Part shown: piece by piece, positions 23,639 through 32,893 of the stretch | Numbering within the stretch: position 1 is the stretch's first letter | Layout: each line of letters opens with the position of its first letter | Origin: Pseudarthrobacter sulfonivorans | GTDB lineage: Bacteria; Actinomycetota; Actinomycetes; Actinomycetales; Micrococcaceae | Direction of reading: 5' to 3' | DNA: 64,000 nucleotides | NCBI RefSeq assembly: GCF_024391045.1 | Contig: NZ_JANFCZ010000001.1 | Coordinates: 242,743 to 306,742, forward strand | Position numbers and translations under genes: made by a program | Notes under the pieces: model-generated | What the model was told of the DNA's origin: nothing | Seen by the model: the letters and a program-made list of their open reading frames with translations, nothing else | The model's database searches: none

Positions 23639-25096
23639 CTAGAAGGGGTACGGGGCGATGTCCGGCCGGACCGTGAGCCACTGGATCTCGGTGAAGGACG
23701 CCATGTTGGCATGGTGTCCGCCGATCCGTGAGCCGTTGCCCGAGTTCTTCGTGCCGCCGAAGGGTGAGTTCGCTTCGTCGGACACCGTCTGCTCATTGAT
23801 GTGGATCTTGCCGGAGTCCAGCTGGTCGGCGATGGTCATGGCCATGCCCACGTCGCCCAGGATGCCGATCGAGAGGCCGTATTCGTTGCCGTTGGCGAGG
23901 GCCACGGCTTCCTCCGGGGTGGAGAACTTCATGACAGGGGCCACCGGGCCGAAGATTTCGTCCTTCCATGCCGGGCTGGCCACGTCGAGGTCGGCGAGGA
24001 CTGTGGGCTGGTAGAACCTGCCGTCGTGCGTTCCGCCGGCCGCGAGCCGTGCCCCGCCGCTCACGGCGTCCTGGACGATCGAGTCGACCCGGTGCAGTTG
24101 CTTCGCGTCAATGATCGGGCCAAGCGCCACGTTCCCGGTCTTTGGATCGCCGACCGGAAGGTGCGTGGCCTTCTCTGCGAGCGCGCTGACGTAGTCGTCG
24201 TAGATGTCCTCGTGGACGATGTGGCGGCCGGCGGCCATGCAGATCTGGCCCTGGTGCATAAAGGAACCGAAAGCCGCAGCGGAGGCGGCCTTGGCAAGGT
24301 CCGCGCCGGGCAGCACAATAAGCGCGTTGTTTCCCCCGAGTTCCAGGTGGGCGTGTTTGAGCAGGCGCCCGGCGGCCTCGCCGATCTTCCGCCCGGCCGC
24401 CGTCGAGCCGGTGAAGGCGATGACGCTGACCTCCGGCGCTTCGACGACGGCGGCACCGATGTCGGCCCCGCCCGGCAACAGTGCCAGGAGCCCGGGAGGC
24501 AGTCCGGCTTCCTCGAAGATCCGGACCAGGGCGACCCCGCCGCAGACTGCGGTGCGCGGATCCGGCTTGAGCAAAACGGCGTTGCCGAGGGCCAGCGCCG
24601 GAGCGACGGCCCGGATGGAAAGGATCAGCGGGAAGTTGAACGGCGCGATGACGGACACAACGCCCACCGGGCGCCGACGGGCGAAGGACCAGCGATTCTC
24701 GTTGGAGGTGAGGACGTCCCCGGCCGGGAGGGATGGCAGTGCAGAGGCGTCGTAGCATTCGTTGGCCGCGGTGTGCGTTTCCACACCGGCCTTGGGCGGG
24801 ATGCCGCCGGACTCACGCACGATCCAGTCCTTGACCTCGGCGGCGTGCTCCTCCCAGAGCATCCCCGCGCGGCGCAGGACAGCGGCGCGGTCCTCGGGGT
24901 TAAGTTTCGCCCAGTCCTTTTGGGCGGCCGCCGCCGTTGCGGCGGCTTCGCGGACGTCGTCCACGGAGGCGAGGCCATAGGTCCCCAGCGTTTCGCCCGT
25001 GGCGGGTTCGACGGCGTCAGCTGTCCCGCCGCCTCCGGGGCGCCAGCCGTTGAGGTAGATCTTTCCCTCCCAGAGGGAGGCATCGAGCAGAGACAT
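23639..25096 (-). CDS. Aldehyde dehydrogenase, benzaldehyde/aromatic-aldehyde type
   Basis: This NAD(P)-dependent aldehyde dehydrogenase has 485 residues. Catalytic cysteine is in SFMHQGQICMAAGRHIVH, the general-base glutamate in HLELGGNNALIVL, cofactor motif FTGSTAAGRKIGEAAG and the asparagine in IAPFNFPL. The short N-terminal sequence MSLLDASLWEGKIYLNGWRPG is typical of benzaldehyde dehydrogenases (XylC-like) in actinobacteria. The real substrate is not proven, as no aromatic pathway genes adjoin. ATG 25096 is used although the frame continues to 25582 in low-quality sequence that overlaps the upstream orphan gene. Confidence 0.9.
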   Translation of the reverse strand: MSLLDASLWEGKIYLNGWRPGGGGTADAVEPATGETLGTYGLASVDDVREAAATAAAAQKDWAKLNPEDRAAVLRRAGMLWEEHAAEVKDWIVRESGGIPPKAGVETHTAANECYDASALPSLPAGDVLTSNENRWSFARRRPVGVVSVIAPFNFPLILSIRAVAPALALGNAVLLKPDPRTAVCGGVALVRIFEEAGLPPGLLALLPGGADIGAAVVEAPEVSVIAFTGSTAAGRKIGEAAGRLLKHAHLELGGNNALIVLPGADLAKAASAAAFGSFMHQGQICMAAGRHIVHEDIYDDYVSALAEKATHLPVGDPKTGNVALGPIIDAKQLHRVDSIVQDAVSGGARLAAGGTHDGRFYQPTVLADLDVASPAWKDEIFGPVAPVMKFSTPEEAVALANGNEYGLSIGILGDVGMAMTIADQLDSGKIHINEQTVSDEANSPFGGTKNSGNGSRIGGHHANMASFTEIQWLTVRPDIAPYPF

Positions 25097-25169
25097 GTCC
25101 TGTCCTTTCGTGGGGATGCGACGTACCGGATTGGCTGAGCCGTCCGGCCCGGGCCGGACGCAGGGCTGT

Positions 25170-25871
25170 TCAGGGTCTGGCGTAGGCCGGCACCACGTCT
25201 CCTGGTGCAAAGGGCGTGAACCACTGCTCGAAACCGAGGCTCGTGGGGGCCTCGGGAGGGGTGCCGTCTGTTTCCGGCTCGGTGTACAGCGCCTGGCTGT
25301 CCGCATCCTCCAACAGGACCTCCTCAACCTGTGCCCGCCAGTCCTCGGGCAGGTCCAGGTCGTAGATGTCCTCGGTGATTTCGGCCTGGTCGAGCAGGCA
25401 GCGGACGGCGAGTTCTGCCGCGATGCAACCGGGAGCGGCCCAGCCGCGGCCCAGCGAGGCAGCGACATCCGAAGCCACAACAATGAACTTCCGGGTGAAC
25501 CCGGCGTCGTAAGTGGACGCGAACCGGGGCGGCAGCGAGGACAGCACCGAGGACGCGGCAATCTCCTGCGGGGTGACGGCATCCAGCGCCTGCAGGGACC
25601 CGAGGTCGCGGAAGAGCTGGTCCAGGAGGACGCCTGATGAGTTCCAGAGGAGGCCGGCCAGGAGGCGGGTCTGGCCCACAGCCTTTTGCCTGTCCCCGGC
25701 TGCGACGGCGGCCATCTCGTCCAGGTCCTCCGGGTCGAACTGGAGCCGCTGTTCCGGGGTCATGTCATCGGGGTGCGGATCAAGGCCCAGCAGTTCAAGG
25801 CTCAGGCCTGTCAGCTTGCCCGCATCGGCGAGCAGTTCTTCGGTGATGTCGTCATCTTCGTCGGCATTCAT
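25170..25871 (-). CDS. Uncharacterised acidic protein, no recognised domain
   Basis: The 233-residue protein is strongly acidic (opens MNADEDDDITEELL) and has no signal peptide or membrane helix. A helical core (LLWNSSGVLLDQLFRDLGSLQALDA) is followed by SLPPRFASTYDAGFTRKFIVVASDVAASLG and WAAPGCIAAELAVRCLLDQA. Codon use is like the neighbours, and no frame competes, so it is a real gene. I do not recognise the family. It is upstream of and co-directional with the aldehyde dehydrogenase (73 nt apart), so they may be co-transcribed. Confidence 0.65.
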   Translation of the reverse strand: MNADEDDDITEELLADAGKLTGLSLELLGLDPHPDDMTPEQRLQFDPEDLDEMAAVAAGDRQKAVGQTRLLAGLLWNSSGVLLDQLFRDLGSLQALDAVTPQEIAASSVLSSLPPRFASTYDAGFTRKFIVVASDVAASLGRGWAAPGCIAAELAVRCLLDQAEITEDIYDLDLPEDWRAQVEEVLLEDADSQALYTEPETDGTPPEAPTSLGFEQWFTPFAPGDVVPAYARP

Positions 25872-25987
25872 GGCCCCGATGCTACCGGCAGGCCGCCCCT
25901 TGCACGATTCCTGTTACTTGGTTATGTGCCTGGCCGCCGGAGGCCCGGTGGCCGCAGGGCAGCGATTGGTGGCTGGCTGTTGGTGTT

Positions 25988-27001
25988 TCAGCCGCGGGCG
26001 CGCAGCTGGGCGTTGGGAAGGGCCGGGGCGGGAAGTGGGGACGGGTACCCGTCCGGGAACGGTCCGAAGCGAGGGTACGGGGTTCCGTCCGGATAGGTGC
26101 CGTCGGCGGGAGGGTCGGCCGGTTCGGCGCCGATCTCGGCCTGCCAGGCGGTCCGGTAGGCCACGACTTCGTTGTGGGTGCGTCCGACGAAGTTCCACCA
26201 CATCACGATCTGTTCGCCCAGCGGCTCGCCGCCGAGGAGCAGCACCCGGGCCGGGCTCTGGCCCGCTTCCAAGACGATGGTGCTCCGGCCCGGGCGAAGG
26301 TAGTGCAGGTGGTCAACGGCCAGAGGGGTGCCGTCGAGGGTGAGGTTGCCCGTGTCGAGGAGGATTCCATGTTCAAAAGCGGGGTCCAGGTCAAGCTCGA
26401 GGCGGGCGCCGGCCCGGAGTACGGCTTCTGCGCCCAGCAGCGGCGGGGTGTACGTGGGCACGGGCGAGGATGCTCCGGCGAGGGAGCCGAGGAAGACCCG
26501 CAGTTCTGTGCCTTCGCCCCGGACGGGTTCGGGAGTGTAGTGCTCGAAGGTCGGGGGCATGTTCCGGGTGGCGTCGGGCAGTGCGAACCAGAGCTGGGCC
26601 CCGTGCAGGACGTCAGTATCCGGGGTTGAGAACTCCTGGTGGGAGATCCCTCGTCCGGCGATCATGAGGTTGACCTCACCGGGACGGACGGTCGCCTCGA
26701 AGCCTGCTGAGTCACGGTGGGCGATTTCGCCGGTGAACAGCCAACTCACTGTTGCCAGGCCGGTGTGCGGGTGGCGCGGGACCCGCATACCGCCGGTTTC
26801 GGGGACTAGGTCCGGTCCGTAGTGGTCCAGGAAGCACCAGGCGCCGATGAGGCTGCGCTGCCGTTGGGGGAGCGTGCGCCGGACGGGCATGGCACGCGGG
26901 CCGCCGAGGGGGACTTCCCGCGGGGCCAGGAACTCGATCGCTGCGCCACCGGGTTCTTCGGTGCAGATGATCTCTTCGGGGGTTGCCTCGAGGTTGCTCA
27001 T
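25988..27001 (-). CDS. Pirin family protein (bicupin)
   Basis: The 337-residue protein has the pirin N-terminal cupin with metal ligands in PRHPHTGLATVSWLFTGEIAHRDS and the later GRGISHQEFSTPD. A second cupin follows in the C-terminal half (ARVLLLGGEPLGEQIVMWWNFVGRT, the pirin C-terminal signature). Pirins bind iron; several act as quercetin 2,3-dioxygenases, but the physiological role is usually unknown. The start ATG 27001 overlaps the stop of the AhpD-like gene by 4 nt (ATGA), so the two are translationally coupled and may share an oxidative-stress role. Confidence 0.92.
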   Translation of the reverse strand: MSNLEATPEEIICTEEPGGAAIEFLAPREVPLGGPRAMPVRRTLPQRQRSLIGAWCFLDHYGPDLVPETGGMRVPRHPHTGLATVSWLFTGEIAHRDSAGFEATVRPGEVNLMIAGRGISHQEFSTPDTDVLHGAQLWFALPDATRNMPPTFEHYTPEPVRGEGTELRVFLGSLAGASSPVPTYTPPLLGAEAVLRAGARLELDLDPAFEHGILLDTGNLTLDGTPLAVDHLHYLRPGRSTIVLEAGQSPARVLLLGGEPLGEQIVMWWNFVGRTHNEVVAYRTAWQAEIGAEPADPPADGTYPDGTPYPRFGPFPDGYPSPLPAPALPNAQLRARG

Positions 27002-27504
27002 GAGTGAACGCCTGCGGTGGCCGTCGGGATACTGTCGGTGCCGGCGGCGGCCCGGGGGCGGACGGGATGGCCGCTGAGGATGGAGACGCGATTGAAGGCG
27101 TTCATCGCGATCGCGCACCACTGCAGCGCCGAGAACTGTGCCTCAGTCAGGGCGGCGCGGGCTGCGGCAAGCTCACCGAAGGATTTCCCGTCGTCGTGCA
27201 GTGCGGTGGCGGCCTCGCCGATGGCCAGGGCGGCCCGTTCGGTCTCATCGAAGACGGCCGCCTCGCGCCAGGCGGGCAACACAGCCAACTGCTGGGTGCT
27301 GACCCCGGCTTCACGGGCGAGCCGGTCGTGGAGGTCAAGGCAGAATGCGCATCCGTTGAGCTGGGAAACGCGGACGTTGAGCAGCTCCAGGACAGCCCGG
27401 CTCAGGCCCGCTGCTTCGGCCGCCGAGGCGACTTTCAGGGCGAGCCCGTTCAGCGCCCGCCAGCTTCCGGGATCCGATTTGTCCAGAAAAAATGAGCCGA
27501 CCAT
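26998..27504 (-). CDS. Carboxymuconolactone decarboxylase family protein (AhpD-like)
   Basis: The 168-residue alpha-helical protein has the AhpD core CXXC motif in LNGCAFCLDLHDRLARE with the conserved downstream His, the usual peroxidase-like site. A second block reads ALQWCAIAMNAFNRVSILSGHP. AAGGAG lies 4 nt before ATG 27504. It is coupled by a 4-nt overlap to the pirin gene. Peroxide or alkyl-hydroperoxide reduction is the family's usual activity; the reducing partner is not visible here. Confidence 0.9.
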   Translation of the reverse strand: MVGSFFLDKSDPGSWRALNGLALKVASAAEAAGLSRAVLELLNVRVSQLNGCAFCLDLHDRLAREAGVSTQQLAVLPAWREAAVFDETERAALAIGEAATALHDDGKSFGELAAARAALTEAQFSALQWCAIAMNAFNRVSILSGHPVRPRAAAGTDSIPTATAGVHS

Positions 27505-27663
27505 GACTCTCCTTCACTACGTGACGACGCCGGGTGGCCGGCGCAGTGTCCTGGCACCGCCGTGCGAACGCTATGCGAACCTGGCGGAACTCTTGATGAT
27601 CTTTTCAACAGACTGCCCCTGAGGCAATGGGGCACGCTGGGCCCATGGTGCGCAAGAGCCGGC

Positions 27664-29226
27664 TCAGCCTGCGGGAGCCGGCTCGAAGTGTTCTTCGATG
27701 AGCCCCCTGATGTCATCGTGGCAGCCGCCGCAGCCGGTGCCTGCCCGGGTTGCCTTGGATACGCCGGCCACGGTGGAGCAGCCGCCTTCGACGGCGTCCC
27801 GGATCGTCGCTCCGCTGACTCCGGCGCAGCGGCACACCGTGCCGGCAGGATCGGCCGGACCAGACGCTGCCAGCTGGTCGGGGCCATCCAGGCGCAGCAG
27901 CAGGGACCTGTCCGCCGGGAGCTCTGCACCGCGCTCGAACAGGCCCACCAGTTCGGCGGCCGTCCGCGGCATGCCTACTGCCACCAGGCCTTCGAGGACC
28001 CCGCCGCGGGTGGTCATCTTGATGTAGCGGCCGTGTTCCGGGTCTGCCCACTGGGCGATCTGCAGGCGCGGACGGCCGTGGGCCGCGCCGGCGCTCAGTA
28101 CTTCGTCATCCCATGGCTCGGCCGCGTTGTCCCCGGCCACGGCCATGTTCATGCCGCGGGCCTTGAGGACAATGACGCTGGACCGTTCCGCGGGCAATGC
28201 TGCCAGCGTGTCTGCTTCCTCCGGAGTTCCGGTGGCGAGCAGGGTCAGGTATTCGGCGAGCCATTCGGCCTGGCGCCAGCCGGGCCCTACCAGCCCGGAA
28301 GGACCCTTCGCCGTGCGGCAGTCAGCGCACGACGGGTCCGGGCAGTGCACCTCGGCGCAGTCGCCGATGGCGAAAATGTGCGGTTCATGGTGCGCGCGGA
28401 GCCGGTGGTCCACCAGGATCCCCGTGCCGGTGGACAGGCCGCAGCCCTCGGCGAGTTCGGTCCGGGGGCGGACACCGCACGACAGCACCAGAAGGTCGCC
28501 GTCGATCGCGGATCCGTCATCGAGCAGCAGCGCGGAGAAACCGCCGTCAGGAGCGTTATGCTCCACCCCGGTGGACCGGGCGTTGCCGGCCATCCGGACG
28601 CCGCACTGGCGCAGGCTGGCCGCGAGGACCGCCCCGCCGCCGCGGTCGATGTTGCGGCCCAGCGGATGCGGCCCGTTGTGGACCACCGTGACGGTGGCAC
28701 CCTCCTCGGCAGCGGCGAGCGCCGTCTCGAGGCCGAGGACACCGCCGCCGAGCACCACCACCCGCTTGCCGCCGTCGACCGCTGCGCGCAGTACCGAGGC
28801 ATCGCGCAGGTCCCGGAGCGCGGTGACGCCGGCCGGAAGGACGGGGGAGGAGGGGTCCGGGTTGATGCCGGTGAGGTTGGGGATGACGGGACGCGAACCC
28901 GTAGCAAAGACCAGCCGCTCGTAATGGACTGACGTGCCATCGCTGAGGACCACCTGCTGCCGCGCCCGGTCCACCCGGCGGACCCGAACACCCAGGCGGA
29001 CGTCCACGCCGTCGGCGATCAGGGCGGCCGCGTCGGAAAGTGCCAGAGCGTCCGCGGTGGTGCGGCCGACGCCCAGATCGGCGACCAGGACGCGGTTGTA
29101 GGCGGCCTCTGCTTCCTCACCCACCACGGTCAGATCGACCTGCCCGAGGCGGACCGCGGGCAGCAGTTCATCGATCAGGCGGGCCGCCACCGGGCCGAAT
29201 CCGACAAGGACAATCTGCTCGCTCAT
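27664..29226 (-). CDS. nasB: Assimilatory nitrate reductase electron-transfer subunit (FAD/NAD oxidoreductase + BFD-like 2Fe-2S)
   Basis: The 520-residue protein passes electrons from NAD(P)H to the catalytic subunit. It has an N-terminal FAD fold (QIVLVGFGPVAARLIDEL), NAD fold (RVVVLGGGVLGLETALAAAE), HIFAIGDCAE motif with a nearby cysteine cluster (CPDPSCADCRTAKG), and a C-terminal BFD-like cluster domain (TVCRCAGVSGATIRDAVEGG ... GTGCGGCHDDIRGL). It overlaps nasA by 4 nt. It resembles Bacillus NasB and the N-terminal half of NirB, but lacks siroheme domains. It is the last gene of narK-nasA-nasB. Confidence 0.88.
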   Translation of the reverse strand: MSEQIVLVGFGPVAARLIDELLPAVRLGQVDLTVVGEEAEAAYNRVLVADLGVGRTTADALALSDAAALIADGVDVRLGVRVRRVDRARQQVVLSDGTSVHYERLVFATGSRPVIPNLTGINPDPSSPVLPAGVTALRDLRDASVLRAAVDGGKRVVVLGGGVLGLETALAAAEEGATVTVVHNGPHPLGRNIDRGGGAVLAASLRQCGVRMAGNARSTGVEHNAPDGGFSALLLDDGSAIDGDLLVLSCGVRPRTELAEGCGLSTGTGILVDHRLRAHHEPHIFAIGDCAEVHCPDPSCADCRTAKGPSGLVGPGWRQAEWLAEYLTLLATGTPEEADTLAALPAERSSVIVLKARGMNMAVAGDNAAEPWDDEVLSAGAAHGRPRLQIAQWADPEHGRYIKMTTRGGVLEGLVAVGMPRTAAELVGLFERGAELPADRSLLLRLDGPDQLAASGPADPAGTVCRCAGVSGATIRDAVEGGCSTVAGVSKATRAGTGCGGCHDDIRGLIEEHFEPAPAG

Positions 29227-31445
29227 GAGGCCTCCGCTGTTTGAAGATCGCTGTGCTCAACATCGCCATGCTCAATATCGCTGTGCTCAAGATGGCTGAT
29301 CGCAGCCCGGACCCGGACCGTGTTGAACTTGAATTCGGGCATTCCGGAGATCGGATCGGTGGCGGCTTCCGTGAGACGGTTGGCGCTTTCGAGTTCCGGG
29401 AAGTGGAAGGGAAGGAACACCGTTTCCGGGCGGATGGCGGTGCTGAGTTCGGCCCGGCAGACAACTTCGCCCCGTTCGTTGGCGACGGAGACGAGGGCGC
29501 CGTCGGCGATGTCCAGGGCGGCCGCTGCTGCCGGGTGGATCTGCACTTTCGCGTCCGGCTGCGCGGCCAGCAGTTCGGATACGCGGCGGGTCTGGGATCC
29601 GGACTGGTAGTGCTCCAGGAGGCGTCCGGTGATAAGGGTCATGGTCTTCGCGGCAGTGACGGCACCGTTCGCGAGAGGAGCAACCGGCGTACGACGGCGG
29701 CGGGGCGCCACCGGGGTCATCACCGCCTTCCCGTCGGGGTGCGCAAAGGTGTCGAGGAAGAGCCGCGACGTGCCGGTGCTGCCGGCGGGGTACGGCCAAT
29801 AGGCGGCTTCGCCGCGGTCCAGCATGGCGTAGTCGATGCCCGAGTAGTCGGCCAGTCCGCCGGCAGAGGCCAGGCGCAGCTCCTCGAACACCGTCTCCGG
29901 GTCCTCGCTGTAGGTGGAGGGCGCCTCCAATGCTTCGGCCAGCCGGGCCATGATCCACAGCTCGCTGCGGGCGCCGGCCGGCGGCTGGATGGCGCGGCGG
30001 CGGCGGAGCACCCGGCCCTCAAGGTTGGTGAGGGTGCCTTCCTCTTCGGCCCACTGCAGCACCGGCAGGACGAGGTCTGCCTCGGCGGCGGTCTCGGACA
30101 TAAAGAAGTCGCAGACCACCAGGAAGTCCAGGCTGCGGAGCCCGGCGATCACGGCGTTCGCATCGGGGGAGGCCACGGCGATGTTGGAGGCATGCACCAG
30201 AAGGCACCGCACGCCGTCGGGCTTTCCCATTGACTTCAGCAATTGGACGGCGGGGAGGCCGGGGCCGGGGATCGTTTCTACCGGGACGCCCCAGACGCCG
30301 GCCATGTGGGCGCGCGCGGCGGGGTCCGTGATCTTGCGGTAGCCGGGGAGCTGGTCGGCCTTTTGGCCGTGCTCGCGCCCGCCCTGGCCGTTTCCTTGGC
30401 CGGTGAGGGTGCCGTAGCCGCTGCGGGCCGATCCCGGCAGGCCCAGGAGCAGGCTGAGGTTGATGGCGGCGGTGGCGGTGTCCGTGCCGTCGACGTGCTG
30501 TTCCACACCGCGGCCGGTGAGGATGTAGCTGCCGCCCTTGCGGGCGCCGTCGGCCAGCCGGCGGGCCGTTTCGCGGATGAGGTCAGCCGGCACGCCGGTG
30601 ATGGACTGGACCCGTTCGGGCCAGAACGAGTTGACGCTGCGGGCCACGGCATCGTAACCGGACGTGCGTTCGGCTACGTACGCGGTGTCCATCAGGCCCT
30701 CGTGGATCACCACGTGCTGCAGGCCCAGCAGGAGCGTGAGGTCGGTGCCCGGCAGGGGCTGGAGGTGGAGGCCGCCGCCGTCGGCCGTGAACTTTGCGGT
30801 CGCGGAGCGGCGGGGATCCACCACGATCAGCCCGCCGGCGTCGCGGGCGCCCTGGAGATGCTGCACAAACGGCGGCATTGTTTCGGCGACATTGGAGCCC
30901 AGCATCAGGATGGTGCCGGCCGTGTCCAGGTCCGTGAGCGGGAACGGCAGGCCGCGGTCGACGCCGAACGCCCGCATTCCTGCCGCCGCGGCGGAGGACA
31001 TGCAGAACCGGCCGTTGTAGTCGATGCGGGAGGTGCCCAGGGCAAGCCGGGCGAACTTGCCCAGCATGTAGGCCTTTTCGTTGGTGAGGCCGCCGCCGCC
31101 GAAAACGCCGACGGCGTCCTTCCCGTAGCGAGTCTGGGTGTCCTTTACTGCATTGGTCACCAGGGCCAGGGCCTGGTCCCAGCCGATGGGGCGGTGGACG
31201 CCGTCCGCGCCCTTCAGGAGCGGTTGGGTGACCCGGCCTGGATGGTTCAAGAGGGTGGCCGAGGTCCAACCCTTGCGGCAGAGGCCGCCGCGATTGGTGG
31301 GGAAGTCGCGTCCGCTCACTTCTAGGGGCGGGGCTTCGAGAAGCGGGACATCGAGCGGCGGAACGTCCGGGCGGGCAGGAGACGTGAGCGTCATGGCGCA
31401 CTGCAGGGCGCAGTAAGGGCAGTGCGTGTCGGCGCTGGTGCTCAT
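29223..31445 (-). CDS. nasA: Assimilatory nitrate reductase catalytic subunit (molybdopterin, 4Fe-4S)
   Basis: It reduces nitrate to nitrite in the cytoplasm. The 740-residue molybdopterin oxidoreductase has a 4Fe-4S motif near the N-terminus (HCPYCALQCAMTL ... GGLCRKGWTS), the Mo-bis-MGD domain (VFGGGGLTNEKAYMLGKFARL, MLGSNVAETMPPFVQHL) and the molydopterin dinucleotide C-terminal domain (ITGRLLEHYQSGSQTRRV). There is no Tat signal, as expected for NasA. The region between the cluster cysteines carries a Pro/Leu-rich PPLDVPLLEAPPLEV insertion. The C-terminus ends in 15-bp tandem repeats. It starts 2 nt from the narK stop and overlaps nasB. Confidence 0.94.
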   Translation of the reverse strand: MSTSADTHCPYCALQCAMTLTSPARPDVPPLDVPLLEAPPLEVSGRDFPTNRGGLCRKGWTSATLLNHPGRVTQPLLKGADGVHRPIGWDQALALVTNAVKDTQTRYGKDAVGVFGGGGLTNEKAYMLGKFARLALGTSRIDYNGRFCMSSAAAAGMRAFGVDRGLPFPLTDLDTAGTILMLGSNVAETMPPFVQHLQGARDAGGLIVVDPRRSATAKFTADGGGLHLQPLPGTDLTLLLGLQHVVIHEGLMDTAYVAERTSGYDAVARSVNSFWPERVQSITGVPADLIRETARRLADGARKGGSYILTGRGVEQHVDGTDTATAAINLSLLLGLPGSARSGYGTLTGQGNGQGGREHGQKADQLPGYRKITDPAARAHMAGVWGVPVETIPGPGLPAVQLLKSMGKPDGVRCLLVHASNIAVASPDANAVIAGLRSLDFLVVCDFFMSETAAEADLVLPVLQWAEEEGTLTNLEGRVLRRRRAIQPPAGARSELWIMARLAEALEAPSTYSEDPETVFEELRLASAGGLADYSGIDYAMLDRGEAAYWPYPAGSTGTSRLFLDTFAHPDGKAVMTPVAPRRRRTPVAPLANGAVTAAKTMTLITGRLLEHYQSGSQTRRVSELLAAQPDAKVQIHPAAAAALDIADGALVSVANERGEVVCRAELSTAIRPETVFLPFHFPELESANRLTEAATDPISGMPEFKFNTVRVRAAISHLEHSDIEHGDVEHSDLQTAEAS
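29246..29290 (-). repeat. Three 15-bp tandem repeats in the 3' end of nasA
   Basis: Units 29246-29260, 29261-29275 and 29276-29290 (plus strand GATCGCTGTGCTCAA and near copies) encode EHSDI-EHGDV-EHSDL on the minus strand just before the stop. The repeat number could vary between strains. Confidence 0.75.
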
Positions 31446-31446
31446 G

Positions 31447-32862
31447 TTAGACGTGTCCCATCGCGTTTCGGTTGGCGTTGCGGATGTAGCAGAACCAGCA
31501 GACCGCCAGCATCAGGACGTACGCTCCGACGAATCCGTAGAACGCCGGTGTGTAGGAGCCGCTGGCGGTGTTGGACGCGTTGAGGACCTGCGGGATGACG
31601 AACCCGCCGTAGGCGCCGATGGCTGAGATCAGGCCGAGGGCCGAGGACGCCAGCCGCTGGGTGGCCACAGAGCCGGCACCGTTCCGGGCCGCCCGGCTGG
31701 AGGTGGCGAAGATGACCGGGATCATGCGGTAGGTGGCGCCGTTTCCGAAGCCGCTGGCCGTGAAGAGCAGCAGGAACAGGACCAGGAAGAGCCAGAAGTT
31801 CTTCAGCGGCAGGGTCCAGATCATGGTCAGGGTAATGACGGCCATGGAGGCGAATGCCGTCACGGTCATCCGGGCGCCGCCCATCCGGTCGGCCATCCGG
31901 CCGCCGTACGGGCGGGCCAGTGAGCCGACCAGCGGGCCGAGGAAGGCCAGGGAGAGCGCCACGGTGCCCACTCCGATGGCGGAGAACGCCGGGAAGTAGT
32001 CCTTGATGAGTTTGGGGAAGACGCCGGCGAAGCCGATGAACGAACCGAATGTGCCGATGTACAGCAGCGCCATGATCCACAGGTGCGGTTCCTTCAGCGC
32101 CGCGACGGAACCGGCCACGTCGCCCTTGGCGCTGGTGAGGTTGTTCATGTATTTGAAGGCGCCGAAGGCGGCCAGGAGGATGAACGGAACCCACATCCAG
32201 CCTGCCAGCGGCAGGTTGACGGTGCCCGCGTTGACAGTGCCCGCGGCCAGGAGGGTGATGACGATCGGTACGGCGAGCTGGGCGACGGCAGCACCCATGT
32301 TGCCGCCGGCAGCGTTCAGGCCCAGCGCCCAGCCTTTTTCGCGGGCCGGATAGAAGAACGTGATGTTGGCCATGGAGCTGGCGAAGTTGCCGCCGCCGAA
32401 ACCGGCCAGGGCCGCCACCAGGAGCATCACGCCGAACGGGGTTCCGGGGTTGGCGACGCAGAGTCCCAGACCGATGGCGGGGATCAGGAGCAGCAGGGCG
32501 GACACGATGGTCCAGTTCCGGCCGCCGAAGCGGGGAACCATGAAGGTGTAGGGGATCCGGAGCGTGGCGCCCACCAGGCTGGGCATCGAGATCAGCCAGA
32601 AGATCTCCGAGGTGCTGAACGTGAAGCCTGCTGCCGGGAGTTGGACCACCACAATGGACCACAGCTGCCAGACCACAAAACCGAGGAATTCGGCGAAGAT
32701 GGACCAGTTCAGGTTGCGGCGGGCAATGGTGCGTCCGGTGGCTTCCCACTGCTCCTTGTTCTCCGCGTCCCAGTTGGCGATCCAGCGGCCGGGAAGGAAT
32801 TCCAGGGCCGGGGCGGCTGCGGTTCGGGTAGTTCGAATATCTGCGGTGCGGTCAGCAGTCAA
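31447..32862 (-). CDS. narK: NarK-type nitrate/nitrite MFS transporter
   Basis: The 471-residue protein has 12 hydrophobic helices. NNP-family motifs include GFGGGNFASSMANITFFYP (nitrate signature 1) and ASGFGNGATYRMIPVIF (signature 2). The N-terminal region is longer than usual (LEFLPGRWIANWDAENKEQWEATGRTIARRNL), as in actinobacterial NarK. The start is decided by AAGGAGG (32869-32875) 6 nt before TTG 32862; the frame runs to 33024 but through the promoter. First gene of narK-nasA-nasB, with a GlnR-like site immediately upstream. Confidence 0.93.
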   Translation of the reverse strand: MTADRTADIRTTRTAAAPALEFLPGRWIANWDAENKEQWEATGRTIARRNLNWSIFAEFLGFVVWQLWSIVVVQLPAAGFTFSTSEIFWLISMPSLVGATLRIPYTFMVPRFGGRNWTIVSALLLLIPAIGLGLCVANPGTPFGVMLLVAALAGFGGGNFASSMANITFFYPAREKGWALGLNAAGGNMGAAVAQLAVPIVITLLAAGTVNAGTVNLPLAGWMWVPFILLAAFGAFKYMNNLTSAKGDVAGSVAALKEPHLWIMALLYIGTFGSFIGFAGVFPKLIKDYFPAFSAIGVGTVALSLAFLGPLVGSLARPYGGRMADRMGGARMTVTAFASMAVITLTMIWTLPLKNFWLFLVLFLLLFTASGFGNGATYRMIPVIFATSSRAARNGAGSVATQRLASSALGLISAIGAYGGFVIPQVLNASNTASGSYTPAFYGFVGAYVLMLAVCWFCYIRNANRNAMGHV

Positions 32863-32893
32863 GGCGTGCCTCCTTGGGGAATGTTGTTCCTCC

